Part shown: positions 23,601 through 35,395 of the stretch, one piece after another
Numbering within the stretch: position 1 is the first letter of the stretch
Layout of the letters: every line of letters begins with the position of its first letter
Source: Blastomussa wellsi
Lineage: Eukaryota > Cnidaria > Anthozoa > Scleractinia > Plerogyridae
Assembly: GCA_947652115.1 (NCBI GenBank)
Contig: OX393562.1
Coordinates: 17,279,934-17,343,933, forward strand
DNA length: 64,000 bases
Direction of reading: 5' to 3'
Notes under the pieces: generated by a model
Told to the model about the DNA's origin: nothing
Seen by the model: only the letters and a program-made list of their open reading frames with translations
Database searches by the model: none
Program-made: the position numbers and the translations under genes

Positions 23601-25583
23601 TTTCGTCTTACCTGCTTCAGTCTTCTCGTAGCATGACAGAATATAAATAAAGTCTGAAATTGCAGCTTACAGTCCTTTGCAGATCGGAAATTACCGTCGT
23701 TGTTATTGGATGTGGGCTGCTATAAATGTTAACAGAACTTGAAAAATAGTTACTGATGGGTTCCCATGATGTCTGAGCTTGGAACCGAAAAAAAAATAGT
23801 CAGCTATGAGATTTGAAATCCTAGGGCTTGAAACAAAGAATATCAGTAAAACGTATTGATGGTTTTGTCAGTGATTTCTAACCTCAGTGTTGGCCACAAT
23901 GTGGTACCCACTGTGAGAACCCACTTTTGATCAACAAATATAAGGTGCCTGACTGTGCAGCCAGTCAGACTGCAAGTTTGCTTTAGTTAATAGTCAACTG
24001 GGCTATACTAAAATGTTTACTGTTGCTATTCCTTAAACTTTAGACAGCGACACCACGTTGATAATAAAAAAATAATGTTTGTAACCCCATGTAGATGCGT
24101 TACACAAAGAAAGTATCTGTGTGGCCGGTTGGCTTAGTAGCAGGTTTAAAGTGGGAAGGACCAATCTGCATAGGTGGCTCAGTTATCAAGTTTTACACCG
24201 TTTGGGAGCCTAATCGTCCCATGCCTGTGGACATGGCAGGTTTCGCCATAAATGCCAAACTGTTTCTTGATAATCCAGAAGTAGAAATGGACCCATTTGC
24301 AAGTCGAGGTTATTTGGAGTCCTCCATTGTCAGCAAACTGGCAAAAATTGAAGAGTTTGAGCCATTGGCGAACAACTGTAAACAGGTACAGTGTATCAAA
24401 GTTAAAGGGACCACTGTCACGATATTTAATTGCCTAAAATTGTTATAAATTCATGAAAATGGTGCCTACTTTATGTACATGTAATAACAACTTAATTAGC
24501 TCCAACTAAATTATTAAACGCAATTTCTTGAAGAAAGTCCACACTGCGGCAACATTTTTGCAAAATTTCAATGATTTTCGAACCAAATTTGAACCTTTGA
24601 AAAACTGACATCCTGACTATTTTTCCAAATCCATATCACAATCTGTTTCCATCCTTGCCATTGTTAGCCATCCTCACTTCCTAATAAGTTCTAATCATTT
24701 TTCGAGTTCTACCATACAAAATAAAACCATTATTATCCAGCTTCCAATTTTGTGATCTCCAAAATCATGCTAAAAATGATGACAGTGTCCCTTTAAATCA
24801 TGGTTTCTGTTAAACCCCTTATTAGTTATACTTTACATGTGCTTAGAGCAATTTTTGATTTGAGTGTTGTAATCACAATTCACATAGACAATTCAATTAA
24901 CCAATCATAACACGAGTCAAATATGTGTAGCTGGCGCAAAGCGCGAAAAACATGTGAAAGCGAGTCACGATTGTATTTCCTTTACTTGACTTCTGATTGG
25001 TTTAGAAAGTTCCGATTACCATGTAAGCAAAGAAATGCAAAACAAAACAAACGTGAATTACATTCCACAATGAAGTAAAAATCACTCTAGTATTTTACTG
25101 GGTTTTACAAAAGGAGCCTTTTTAAATCATTTCGCAACAATGAAGACGAGTCGCATTTCACCTATACCACACTGAGGCGAGAAGTGTAAGAAATGTGACT
25201 TCCGTTAATTTCTACCCAGGAACATGTAATATTGATGACTTACAAATGTGTCTCCAAACAGTTTTTAGATCATGTCAAATTTTATCAAAATTTTAACTTT
25301 CTAGTGCAGATCGATGCGAAGTTTTACATTAACTCCAATTACTTGGCAAGAAAATCTATCAATTTACAGAAAACCTAAACAAAAATCAGTTAATAATAAA
25401 AGATTTTGCGCGATACAGATTTCATCAAGAAACACCAATAGCAGCAACCTAAACTATGCTATTCCGTTGTTTATTTTAACACAGATTCTCGTGTGGCACA
25501 CGCAAACAGCCGACCCGAAAATGAAGCAGGAAGATAAACTGAAGAAAATTGGGCGTGAATCAGACCCATCTATGGAGGTCTAA
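20674..25583 (+). CDS. B3GAT3: Galactosylgalactosylxylosylprotein 3-beta-glucuronosyltransferase (GlcAT-I type)
   Basis: Golgi GT43 enzyme that adds glucuronic acid to Gal-Gal-Xyl-Ser, finishing the linker on which heparan and chondroitin sulfate chains are built. Four coding exons: 20674-20773, 21676-22208, 24095-24385, 25485-25583, all in phase, giving 340 aa (human B3GAT3 335). Residues 11-28 are the type II membrane anchor and about 38-68 a charged, coiled-coil-like stem. The catalytic domain starts at [13 protein letters not shown]. The metal/UDP-binding motif is FGDDDNTY (DDD at 199-201). PVDMAGFAI lies at 255-263, and E286 in SRGYLESS sits at the family's catalytic base. The C-terminus ESDPSMEV and the DPKMKQED segment fit B3GAT3 better than B3GAT1/2. 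A minus-strand SINE ends just before exon 2, and a MITE starts four bases after the stop codon. Confidence 0.94.
21415..21600 (-). repeat. Partial SINE, family 1, next to B3GAT3 exon 2
   Basis: The reverse complement of the SINE body: ggcactgtgagagtaaagtg, cccatttatacacctgagtg and the tail agtggcccatcaggctggag. The tRNA head is missing. It ends about 75 bp before the exon 2 acceptor. Confidence 0.7.
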
Positions 25584-25586
25584 TTA

Positions 25587-25965
25587 GGCTACGTCCACAC
25601 TAAACCGGATAAATTTGAAAACACAACTTTTCTTTTCTCTGGATTGGCCTTCCGTCCACATTGAAACGGCGTTTTCAGTCACCGAGAGCACAGCATTTCA
25701 AAATTGCTCTCGAGATTCTGTGGGTTAATTAACTCCGGCTAGGTGTGTTGGTGTGGATGACGAAAACGGACCTTTTGAAAACGCTGACGTCGCAACAGTT
25801 GAATTAGCGCTGGCTCAAGGATTGTGTGCATGCTCTTGTGGGCATTAAAACATTTCTTTTGAGGCAGCGTTTCAGTGTGGATTTGGTATAGTGTGTAAAG
25901 AATTCGCTTATTTGCATTCGGATCGAAAACGCCCTTTTGAGATTTATCCGGTGTAGTGTAAAAGC
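25587..25965. mobile_element. MITE with about 35-bp terminal inverted repeats, abutting the B3GAT3 stop
   Basis: The left end (ggctacgtccacactaaacc, then ggataaatttgaaaac) is mirrored at 25925-25965, where the reverse complement reads ggcttttacactacacc, then ggataaatctcaaaag. Length is about 380 bp with no coding capacity. Flanks share AATT. It probably forms part of the B3GAT3 3' UTR; an ATTAAA at 25844-25849 could serve as poly(A) signal. The superfamily is not assigned. Confidence 0.7.
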
Positions 25966-26230
25966 CAATTCGACTTCTGAAATGTGGCCCTGTACCGGTT
26001 TCTGCTGTCAAAGGCTTACTAACTTGTGTCCACCAGCTTCCTTTCTTGAACGCTCGCAAACATTATCCCATGATCTTTTATGGTGGAAGGTGGACGTTCA
26101 AAACGAAAGTGGTTTGAACTCGCTACTCCGCCGACGAGGAAAAACTGCTTCTCTTGACCAGTCAGCACGCACGTGCCTGCAGTTTAGTTTCTTTGTTAGT
26201 AAAAAGCTCTAAACCGGCAATCTATATTTT

Positions 26231-27000
26231 CTCTTACAAAGGATTACCACTCTTACAAAGGAGTATCACTCTTACAAAGGAGTATCACTCTTACAAAGGA
26301 GTATCACTCTTACAAAGGAGTACCACTCTTACAAAGGAGTATCACTCTTACAAAGGAGTATCACTCTTAGAAAGGAGTATCACTCTTACAAAGGAGTATC
26401 ACTCTTACAAAGGAGTACCACTCTTACAAAGGAGTATCACTCTTACAAAGGAGTATCACTCTTAGAAAGGAGTATCACTCTTACAAAGGAGTACCACTCT
26501 TACAAAGGAGTATCACTCTTACAAAGGAGTATCACTCTTGCAAAGGAGTATCACTCTTACAAAGGAGTATCACTCTTACAAAGGAGTATCACTCTTACAA
26601 AGGAGTATCACTCTTACAAAGGAGTATCACTCTTACAAAGGAGTATCACTCTTACAAAGGAGTACCACTCTTTCAAAGGAGTACCACTCTTTCAAAGGAG
26701 TACCACTCTTACAAAGGAGTATCACTCTTACAAAGGAGTATCACTCTTACAAAGGAGTATCACTCTTACAAAGGAGTATCACTCTTACAAAGGAGTATCA
26801 CTCTTACAAAGGAGTATCACTCTTACAAAGGAGTATCACTCTTACAAAGGAGTACCACTCTTACAAAGGAGTACCACTCTTACAAAGGAGTACCACTCTT
26901 ACAAAGGAGTATCACTCTTACAAAGGAGTATCACTCTAACAAAGGAGTACCACTCTTACAAAGGAGTACCACTCTTACAAAGGAGTATCATATTTACAAT
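26231..27000 (+). repeat. 19-bp minisatellite, about 40 copies
   Basis: Unit cttacaaaggagtatcact, tandem for about 770 bp with few variants: tat/tac at one site, and occasional ttaga, tttca, ttgca or ctaac replacing ttaca. Since 19 is not a multiple of 3 and the unit has no stop on the plus strand in any frame, the array is open in all three plus-strand frames and would encode a 19-residue periodic peptide. That makes the long apparent open frames here artefacts. No start context or splice link to a gene is visible. Confidence 0.95.
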
Positions 27001-27329
27001 ATCCAATAAGCTGGACGGATCGATTGGTCTGTACCTCCTTTGGCCAACATTTTGCTGCAGATATGGAAATTCTCATCAGACAAATTTTAAATTGATCCTG
27101 AAGAAATCGCTTATAAATACGATGAGAACAATTTCTACCCAATCTTTAAAAAGTTTGGTTCATTTTATATTTCTCTTCTTCTCCATGCGAAAACAAGCCA
27201 CTGACAAAGTTAAGCCCACCTGGCTTGTTCAATTAGTTTACACCTAAATATGCTTACACTGTTTATGTGGTGCCGTGAATTTTATTTTGTTTTATTTAGT
27301 CTGCCCATGGCAGGTGAAGACATATTAGA

Positions 27330-27560
27330 GGTGTCAGGGTACAAATAAGCTGAATTTTCCAACTTGGCCTTCGGGCAAGCTGAAGTCAGGAAGTACTAGC
27401 CCGGGGGTCATTTCCACTAGCCCGAAAGAATTCTCAGAAGTGTGATGAATTAATTAATTAATTTGTTAAAACTTTCACTTGGCCTTCGGGCAAGTGAAGG
27501 ATAAAATCCACTAGCCCGATGGCAAAATCCACTAGCCCCGGGCTATCGGACACTAACTTC
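27330..27560. repeat. Dispersed repeat with ggccttcgggcaag / actagcccg modules
   Basis: The phrase ttggccttcgggcaag occurs twice (near 27363 and 27478), and cactagcccg or its variants occurs four times within 200 bp, ending in a near-palindromic ctagccccgggctat. It looks like an interspersed element with internal subrepeats. The class is unknown. Confidence 0.5.
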
Positions 27561-29067
27561 CATGTACGCTGGGTGTGCCACTTGAACCCAACCCGTGTTC
27601 TTAAAAAAAAGATAACCAATTCAAACCCTCAAGGAACCTCTGAGAAAAAGTATGCAATAAATAAAAAATTAATAAACCAAATACAGTAAATGAAGATTAA
27701 ATATTAAATTTTATAATTATTGGGAACGAGAGTCAATAGGAGGTAATATAATACAGAGAACATGTAATGGTACCAATGGAAACAAATTTGTCCGCTGTTA
27801 CTAATAGCAAACAATTATTTTGAAATTATTAAAATAAAACAGCCCCGTAACACCACTTTGCATAATAAGACGCTTGTTGAACGCTTTTTATTTGTACGGA
27901 GAAACCGGGGATAAATCAGATAAATCGGCCCTTCCCACTGAAATTCCATCAAGGTAAATGGAATGATCCTTTCCACGGGAAAGCTTTCAAGAGGAGCCTG
28001 AGGGGGTCGAATGGCAACTGGGACATTTGTCTATTTTTTTCGGTGGGAAAATATGGTTGCTGGGAAGATCGATGGGTGCTTCAGTCGGCAAAAGTACATA
28101 AGGGTGCCAAATATAATCGAACAAAGGCGTCAGTAAGCTAGAGGATATTGTGCTGATGCACTGTCATATTGTCAAAACTAGCATTAAATGGGGTAAGGAG
28201 GATTTGGGAATCAATATCCCAAGCTTGGGCTGATTAAAAGCGTTAATCTCGCCGAAGATAAAAAAGCTGAAAAATAAGTAAAGTAAAGGTAGAATTATGA
28301 ATAGCATACACAAACAAAAATAACAAAAGAGTCAATTTGTCAGTTCTACCTCAATTTAATTCTCTTTTTTTCCCGGGCCATATTTACTATTTTAAATTTA
28401 CAAATCTCAAGGCAATGATATTGGTAGGAGATCCCAGGAAGTTTCTGCAAAACCCCTCCTTGGAATCACCGTTTACCTTTTAACGTTACACTTGTCATCA
28501 ACGTACGATGCAGAATTGAAAACAAACACGTTCATGCTCTTATATAATCGGACTTGGTGTACTTGGTCAAGTTTCATAATCCACGTGCGGGTGTTCTTCT
28601 ATCCGGGACTTGGACTTTAGTACAGCTATGTGTGGTAACATTGTGTGACTGCCGTGTGGTGCAAACGCGCCGTGGTCCTGCACTGAAGTACTGTATGGTA
28701 CATCCTGATCAGACAAGGTTGAGTTCACTAAAATAGAAAACAAAACAAAAGTGTTGGGGTGTTGGAGTTAAGCACTTGCTTAGACTGAAAACGTTTTTAA
28801 ACATGCGACATGATAATAGTATTATGTTAAGAAGCTGTTTTCTAATTAGTAGTTTTATCATCCAATAGACACTTTGCATTGATGACGCTCAAATTTGAAC
28901 AACAATACTTTGTACATCCTTATCCTCGTTGGGTGTTTCTAGACAAAGGATTTTTTAACGTGGATGTGAGGCTGAGGATGTATGAGTATTGTTATTGAAA
29001 TACGGACGCCATTTATGCAATTTCTCTGTAGTCCTGATCAAAAATAAGAGGTGGAGCTTAACGTGGA
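27561..29067. other. AT-rich intergenic DNA downstream of the VWA gene
   Basis: About 1.5 kb between the repeat module and the stop codon of the minus-strand VWA gene. It should contain that gene's 3' UTR. I see no clear AATAAA on the minus strand close to the stop, and no gene. Confidence 0.5.
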
Positions 29068-32000
29068 CTACAAACTTATTAGCCTACGAATACAGCCGTC
29101 GTCTTCGCTGCCGGCCCGAGAGGCGTATAAGCTGATCTGTTGTACACGATTTGTGTTGTTACTATTGTTACCTCTACACGCATCGTCCCTAATGCTTGTG
29201 TATAAATTATTGAGTCCATTGAAGTCCGAAACGAGCGCGTACTTCCACTCTGGTTTCGAAGCGATCTGTTTGAGTTGCGTCATATCATAGTTTCGTCCAA
29301 CTCCGATAGCAAACACAGTGATGTTAGCTTTACTTAGTTGCGAGGCTGGCTTCACAACATCGTCAGTTGATTTGCCATCTGTCATGACTATAAGAACCTT
29401 CGGAACGCCCTCACGGCCTGTTTTGTCGAATAGCTCTGCCTTGACGAAAGTTAACGCTTTTCCTGTTAGGGTCCCTCCTTTGATGTAGGGTGCATTGTCG
29501 ATCGCCTGCATCATTTGCTCCGCATCATAGAACTGCTTCAATGTAAAGATGGTCTTGCGCTGAAAAGTAGGTGTCAAAGAAGATGTCAATAGAGCAATGT
29601 GAGCAAGAGCCACCAGTTTGCGAAACTTTGATTAAGTGGTGTCTCTACAAACCCAACGAAAGTATTATTGTGGAGTTAACTTCGATTCGAAAGTAATTTC
29701 TATACATATACATATACATGCCCTCCCTTAACCCTTAACCCCTTGGGCCTCTTCGACGTTACAAAAATTAAGAGAGTATAACTGCTCGTTGTCTATTTAC
29801 ACTTAAGTTGCTATAAATTGAGTAAAAAGTGGATGGAACACAAAAACCCTTTTACTCTAGCACATCGAAGGCGCTTTTAAAAGCCTGAATTCATTTCAAA
29901 TTTTGAGTAGTTGCCATTTTCTTGTTGATGTTTATATTATAATTATGTAAAATATTAAGTACTACAAACCTTGGAAGAAAACAAGACCAATCCAACGTGT
30001 GTAAACGTCTCTGAAATAAACGAGCCATTCACCGCAGTTTTAATGAAATCCAGACACTTTTTATAGTTTCCCTTGCCAGCTTTCTCGATGCTTCCCGAAC
30101 TGTCGACCAAAAATCCAATGTCTATCTTGGCTTTACATTCTGGGTAATGACAAAACAATAGTCTCTCAAGCAGGAAGTCTCGTTTTCCACTTTAGAATGA
30201 GAGATCGTTCGCAGCATAGGCTTCCCTCGATTTGATGTAATCAATCACGAGAGACAGTGTTTCATCACAGAAGGGAGTTGAAAAAACGACGCGCAGCGGA
30301 GTATTTTTGACGAACTTCGAGGTGTTTGGAAATGTGATGAAACACTGTCACTCGTGTTTGATATATCTTCTCAATGGAAACTAAAACTACGGAGAAAATG
30401 AAAAAATTAAAATCGTAAAAATCTATGCTAATTAAGATCACATTTCCAAAGGGATAGTTCGCAGCCCTCTAGAACCTCAAATTTCATTGGATCTTGATAG
30501 CACGCAGCTATATTGTTCTAGGGCTAGGGTCCATTGTTACTGTTGTTTGTTTATCATTTTTTCAGCCAATACTGTGGGACCTAGTAAAGAGCTGCGTACC
30601 ACCCCTTTCCAAACCATGGTTACGGTTCTGATTTCCTTTGTTTTAACCTGATGAATTATTAATGAGTTTGAGAAGGTAACTTTGTAAATAGCAAAAACTA
30701 ATATATCGTAGTATTAATCCTTTCAACAAGACCGTATTGGTACACCACGGATTTGTTACACTTACTACAAAATCCACAAGTGAGGGAGCAGTGCTTCTGC
30801 ATTCCATAAGGGTACTTGTTGCAAAAATCATTGTCCCGGTAAGTTTTGCAGAACGATTCATACACTTTGTCATCACGACACGTTTCATCTGAAACGATAC
30901 CGGGAAGAAAAAAGGATCAGTACAAAAGGCGAGTTACCAAGTGATTACACTTCCATTATGTATAGCCACACAACAAGGAAGATACGGCTTTGTACAATTA
31001 TTTTTTTTAACTGTTGTGATGATGAGTTCTAACTCATTTTCGCGTCTAGGATATAATTTTTTGGAATTTATTTTATACCTGATGAAGTTAAAAAGAAAGA
31101 AAGCATTTTATAGGTTTTGTCTAGAGGGCTAAAATTATTACTGAAATATATTACTAACTATAATTCAAAAGGAATGGGTTCAATGAAAAGACACTAATTA
31201 CGTCACAGGAATACGATGTAAACCCCAGTGCAGAGAAGACAGTTCTTAATTTTGGTAGAGAATGGGATCAATTGCTTGCATCAATTTAGTGATTTGACGC
31301 AAAAATCACACATTCATTTCATAATTCCGATACAATGTTCAGATCCAATCTGTACGGATGTTAACAATGACAAGCCACAGGCAAGTCATTATACTTAACA
31401 ATTATCCTGCGAAATCGCGCGGAATATCGCCTGATACTCGAGTTGGCTAAAATCAGACGATATTCCGCAAGATTGAGCAGGATAATTGTTTTATTATTCA
31501 ACAAATTGTAAACGAAGAGCATTTTACAGCTAGAAATTGCCGTTATGCGGCGCTTTGCGAGACTTCTGCCGAATTATCGTTACTTGACGTATACCGCAGA
31601 ATATCTGTCAGCTGCAGTTGACGGACATTGAGGGCATAATGGCCATATATGGGCAACGTGTTGAATAATTAATACTGATATTCCGCTCGTGTCGGACCTG
31701 TCATTTAATAAATGTAAATGAACGTACTAGCCACATTTTCTCTTGTAATTCCAGCTTGAATACCTGGGAAGAACGATAAGCTGAGTTGAATACTTTCAAA
31801 GATCTTTCATATTTTAATTTTATGTGAGGCCACAGGGGAACACAAACGTTGTGTTAGCTTTTATAATCATTTATAATATAGATAGGACTCTGCGCGCGCT
31901 CTGATTGGTCAAAAACCCATGTGTTATCAGAGTATAAAACATGGAAAAAGCGTGTTTTATTGTTTTTCGTCAGATTTACTCTAGTGAAAATTCGTAAGCG

Positions 32001-33957
32001 ATGGCGGCGAACATTTTCTATGAAGAAATTCCGGACAAAATTCTGAGTCAAGCTGCAGAGATTGTCGAAGAAGCTTCTTAGTCCAAGAGGAAAGTAGAAG
32101 AAGCGAAATTAAATTGCTTCAGTTTATCGATCGTGCGTGTTTTGTCTTTACTCGCGGCGTATAAAATCTATATCAAAAGCAAATGAAGAAGCCTAAGCCA
32201 TGTATTATACTGTCATAGAACACTCCGGACATTTGAGAACACTCGAGAAATGTAGAAAACACTGGCCTGCAGCTCGTGTTTTCTACATTTCCCTCGTGTT
32301 CTCGAATGCCCGTCGTGTTTATGACAGTATAATACATGGTTTAGGCTTCTTTATTTGTTAATTAATAAAAATACTGTTACTTAGCTGCGTTCCTGTGTTT
32401 CTTGTGTCTGTGTTCCTGTGTACAATGCTCCGATTACGTCTCAGGTTTTCATTATCATCAGTAAATCCGTTAAATTGAAACCCGAGATTCTCCCCCGAGG
32501 TGAGTTAATATTAAATGATGATAATGGAAACTCGGTGCATTGTATTTACGAAGAGCCAGACACGCAAGATAAACCGTCTTTGCCCTGATCAAAATCCCCT
32601 CCAAAACGACTCAAAAAGACACAGTATAAAAGCTAATGCAGCGTTTGGCTTCCCTGTGGTGAGGCTAATATAACACTGATAGGCGGGATTTGGAAAGTTA
32701 GCTGTGAACGTTTTGATTACTTGTCTGTTATACATATCTATATCTCATGAAGTAGACCTAAGAACCCTTGCAATTAATCTTCATTGCGAAAACATTTTTG
32801 TCTGTTTATAAGACTATAATTAAATCTAAGAAGCAACAACAGTTAAAAGTAAAATATAGGATATAACATATTTAGTGAAGCTTGATGTCACCCAAGTACA
32901 TGAACAACTCCACCACGTGGGCTCTGCAGGCCTGTGTAGTGAATTTTCTCTTGATTTGAAAACCGGTATATCTCATTTTAGTACTGAGCCAATCAGTCCA
33001 GGTGAAAACCGATCAATCGTTTTTTGTAAGCATGACCTTGTAACACCTTCATGGTTAACTTGATTGTGAAACGCAAGCTCAGGAAGCCTCGAAGAAGTGC
33101 ATGTGCAACTTCGTGTTGACAATTCTAGTTGCCTCAGAACAAAGAAATAGGTAAGATAAACAAACAAGATAAACAAAGAATCACAGATTGCAAAAAAGAC
33201 GAAAGGTAATATTAAGAAATACTTGAACAAATAAATGGCATATCTTAGTACTCATGTAGGTTTACTGCAGTAAAAAAAGGCAAGCAAACGTCGAAACCCA
33301 GGGTCGAGCGCCATATGCATGGAAAGGGCGCGTTATAAATCTTTAATTATTATTTAATTATTATCATATTGCAAGTCAATAGCAAGCCCCGACGTACGTA
33401 CTTTAGAACACAACAATAGCACAATAGACTTCACACAATAGAACGACACGATAATGCAAAAAAGACTTGGTATATGGAGCATCACCCTAACCCAAGACAT
33501 ATTTAACATTGATGAGTCTGGAATTTTTCAAACAACTCAGTGACCTGCGTCAACAGTTCTTACGTGCGGCGTCCAGGCTCTGGTGTACAGCCTTTCCTAA
33601 GTCAGGGTTTATTTGCGCGGACTTCCAGCTGTCGTTCAATGTCACGACGCTTTTCCTTTCAGTACTGGATTCAGCTATGTTCCAGTCGCTTGAGTTAACA
33701 TCTAGAATCAGATTTTAAAGGAAAAAAAAAAACAATCGCAGACCACTGTAATTAAAAAGCGAGCACCGAGAGTTAGAGTGGTGGTTTTACATAATGTATA
33801 GAAGAAAATAAACGTTCACCTACTCAGCAACACTGCTCATTGTAAACTTCAGTTAATCGTGAGTCATTTCTAGTTTCTCAGGTAAAAAATTCTCACCTTT
33901 AAGGAAGACTGTTAGAATATACAGGACTAGACTCCCAAGGTAGATGAAAGCTTCCAT
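29068..33957 (-). CDS. Secreted ShKT - von Willebrand factor A domain protein (matrilin/collagen-like)
   Basis: Minus-strand gene with five coding exons: 33897-33957, 33564-33701, 30766-30888, 29970-30139, 29068-29559. All junctions are GT-AG and the phase closes each time, giving 327 aa. Residues 1-20 (MEAFIYLGSLVLYILTVFLK) form a signal peptide. Residues 21-66 are polar linker. Residues 70-107 are a ShKT domain with six cysteines at 70, 80, 89, 100, 104 and 107, filling exon 3. Residues about 112-300 are one VWA domain with a complete MIDAS: DSSGS (120-124), GGTLTG (T194) and MTDG (D225). The short tail has one Cys after DDA and N-glycosylation sequons. VWA domains of this type bind ligands through a metal in matrilins and collagens; ShKT is a compact disulfide module common in cnidarians. 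An extracellular-matrix or adhesive role is inferred; no toxin activity is implied. Intron 3 holds two hairpin repeats and intron 2 further dispersed repeats. Confidence 0.85.
30233..30366. repeat. Hairpin repeat in the VWA gene
   Basis: atcacgagagacagtgtttc at the left pairs with gaaacactgtcactcgtg at the right, with a loop of about 65 bp. It lies in the intron between the ShKT and VWA exons. Confidence 0.6.
30448..30611 (-). repeat. Dispersed repeat family A, copy 2
   Basis: Nearly identical, in reverse orientation, to 8463-8640. It starts aaagggatag and ends ccacccctttcc. Same intron as the 30233 hairpin. Confidence 0.75.
31397..31672. repeat. Dispersed repeat family B, copy 1
   Basis: Begins with a 94-bp hairpin (aacaattatcctgc at the left end, gcaggataattgtt at the right, with gcggaatatcg inside). 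It ends with ccatatatgggcaacgtg. The same two blocks occur, inverted, at 57877-58101. It lies in the intron between exons 2 and 3 of the VWA gene. Confidence 0.7.
32185..32352. mobile_element. 168-bp hairpin MITE
   Basis: agaagcctaagccatgtatt, then atactgtcata, at the left is mirrored at the right, with inner arms gaaatgtagaaaacac and gtgttttctacatttc. Almost the whole length pairs. It lies in the intron between exons 2 and 3 of the VWA gene. Confidence 0.75.
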
Positions 33958-34844
33958 TTTGGAAAATCTGTAGCAGTATGAAAATCCAAATTCGATTAAC
34001 TGTAATGCAACAATACATCTTTAGCAGAAGATACTCGACGCTTGAAGGGCGCAAAGCTATTGGAGTAGATTATGATATTGAGAGAACTCTATACACTTTT
34101 TTCTAAAGAGCAAGAAGTGAAATAATCTTCCCTTTACCGGTTTCTTAAACTTTATATGTGCGTGAATATCGTATAAATGCGAGATGCTGTTAGTGCTTTT
34201 CTTGACGTGTTTTAGATAACAATTAAGTAACAATTACTTAACACTATGTTTTCAGTCATGGCTACACTGCCAGTCTTGTTAGATTCGAATTACTTTTTAG
34301 TAATACATTTACAACTTCGATCATGAGCGAATGTCAACATGTGAAAAGAGAAACAGAGAAACCTAATAATTTACCGGTTATAACAACGTATACTGCTTCA
34401 TCGACGGAACAAGAAAGAACTTTCTGCTACCACAGAATCTAGTTTGCTTGGAACAGTTGATAAATAATTATAGGTTAACGAGGCGTTGTTTTACGTGTGG
34501 TGTATTCAGCCACTGGTCATAAGTCACAGGTCCTAGTTAAAACCACTTACGGGTGTTTTTCTTAATCTTCGTGCGGCCGTGAGTGATTTATACGACTTGA
34601 CAAACAAAAAACTAAACTTCCTTTCGATGACGCCTAGTAGGTTTTTAACGTAGTGGGGTCAGGAGAAAAGAAATGGTTTATATAGGAATAGTGGGTAGGA
34701 AAGGGGAGAGCCGGGTGGTAAGCCCTTACCCAGGGAACGATTTGCGTACATAACACATATTTTCATTTGCTCACGTTCTAAAGCCGCCCCGTTTTGAAAG
34801 AGTGCCACGGTAGTAATCTTCTTTCCTTTTACTGATATCGGAAG
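33958..34844. other. Upstream region of the VWA gene
   Basis: About 0.9 kb of AT-rich DNA that should hold the 5' UTR and promoter of the minus-strand VWA gene. The ATG context (A at -3, G at +4) is good. No clear promoter motif was picked out. Confidence 0.45.
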
Positions 34845-35060
34845 TGTGGGGGCCTAATGGTTAGTGAGTTGGTCTCCGGATAGAACGGCTCGGGTTCGAG
34901 CCTCGGCGAGAGCACTGTGCTGTGTTCTTGGACAAGGGACTTTACTCTCACAATGCCTCTCTTTCCCCCAAGTGTATAAATGGGTGCTGGCGAATTTCAT
35001 GCTGGAGGAGTAGAAATGCTCTCGGTCGCTTCATGCCACAGAAACCAGGACAAGCTTTCT
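34845..35060 (+). repeat. SINE, family 1
   Basis: tRNA-like head with ggcctaatggttagtg and B-box ggttcgagcc (34893-34902), then the family body and the tail cttcatgccacagaaacc. Confidence 0.8.
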
Positions 35061-35162
35061 CTCATGGATGAGATTAGATAATCCTTTATCCAGTTATCTA
35101 TGAAAATCAAACATGCTGTGAATCGGCGAAATTGACAGTCTCTATGAAAATGCAGGTAAGGT

Positions 35163-35395
35163 AAAGTAAAGTGTATACGAGCCAAGTGAACCATCAATCC
35201 GGAGCTTCCCCCCCCCCCCCCCCACCCTCCTCCAGGATGGGATGCCGGTCCATCGCATGGTTACCCCCGGCATTAAATTTGTTGTACCCATTTATTCTTC
35301 TGGGTGGAGAGGCACAATAAGAATAAAGTGCCTTGCCAAGAAAACAACGCAGTGCCCCGTCCACGGCTCGATCCCGGACCGGGCCTCCTGCACTC
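35163..35395 (-). repeat. SINE, family 1, inverted next to the copy at 34845
   Basis: The reverse complement of the same family, with the B-box-side sequence ctcgatcccggacc at its right end and a 16-17 bp C run near 35209-35222 inside. With the previous copy it forms an inverted pair about 100 bp apart. Confidence 0.7.

Noticed and set aside
26154..26939. Long periodic open frames over the 19-bp array
   Set aside because: They exist only because the repeat unit has no plus-strand stop in any frame; no start, splice or domain support.
29068..33957. Reading the ShKT domain as a toxin gene
   Set aside because: The ShKT module is fused to a VWA domain in a larger secreted protein; ShKT domains are widespread in non-toxin proteins, so sequence alone does not support a toxin call.
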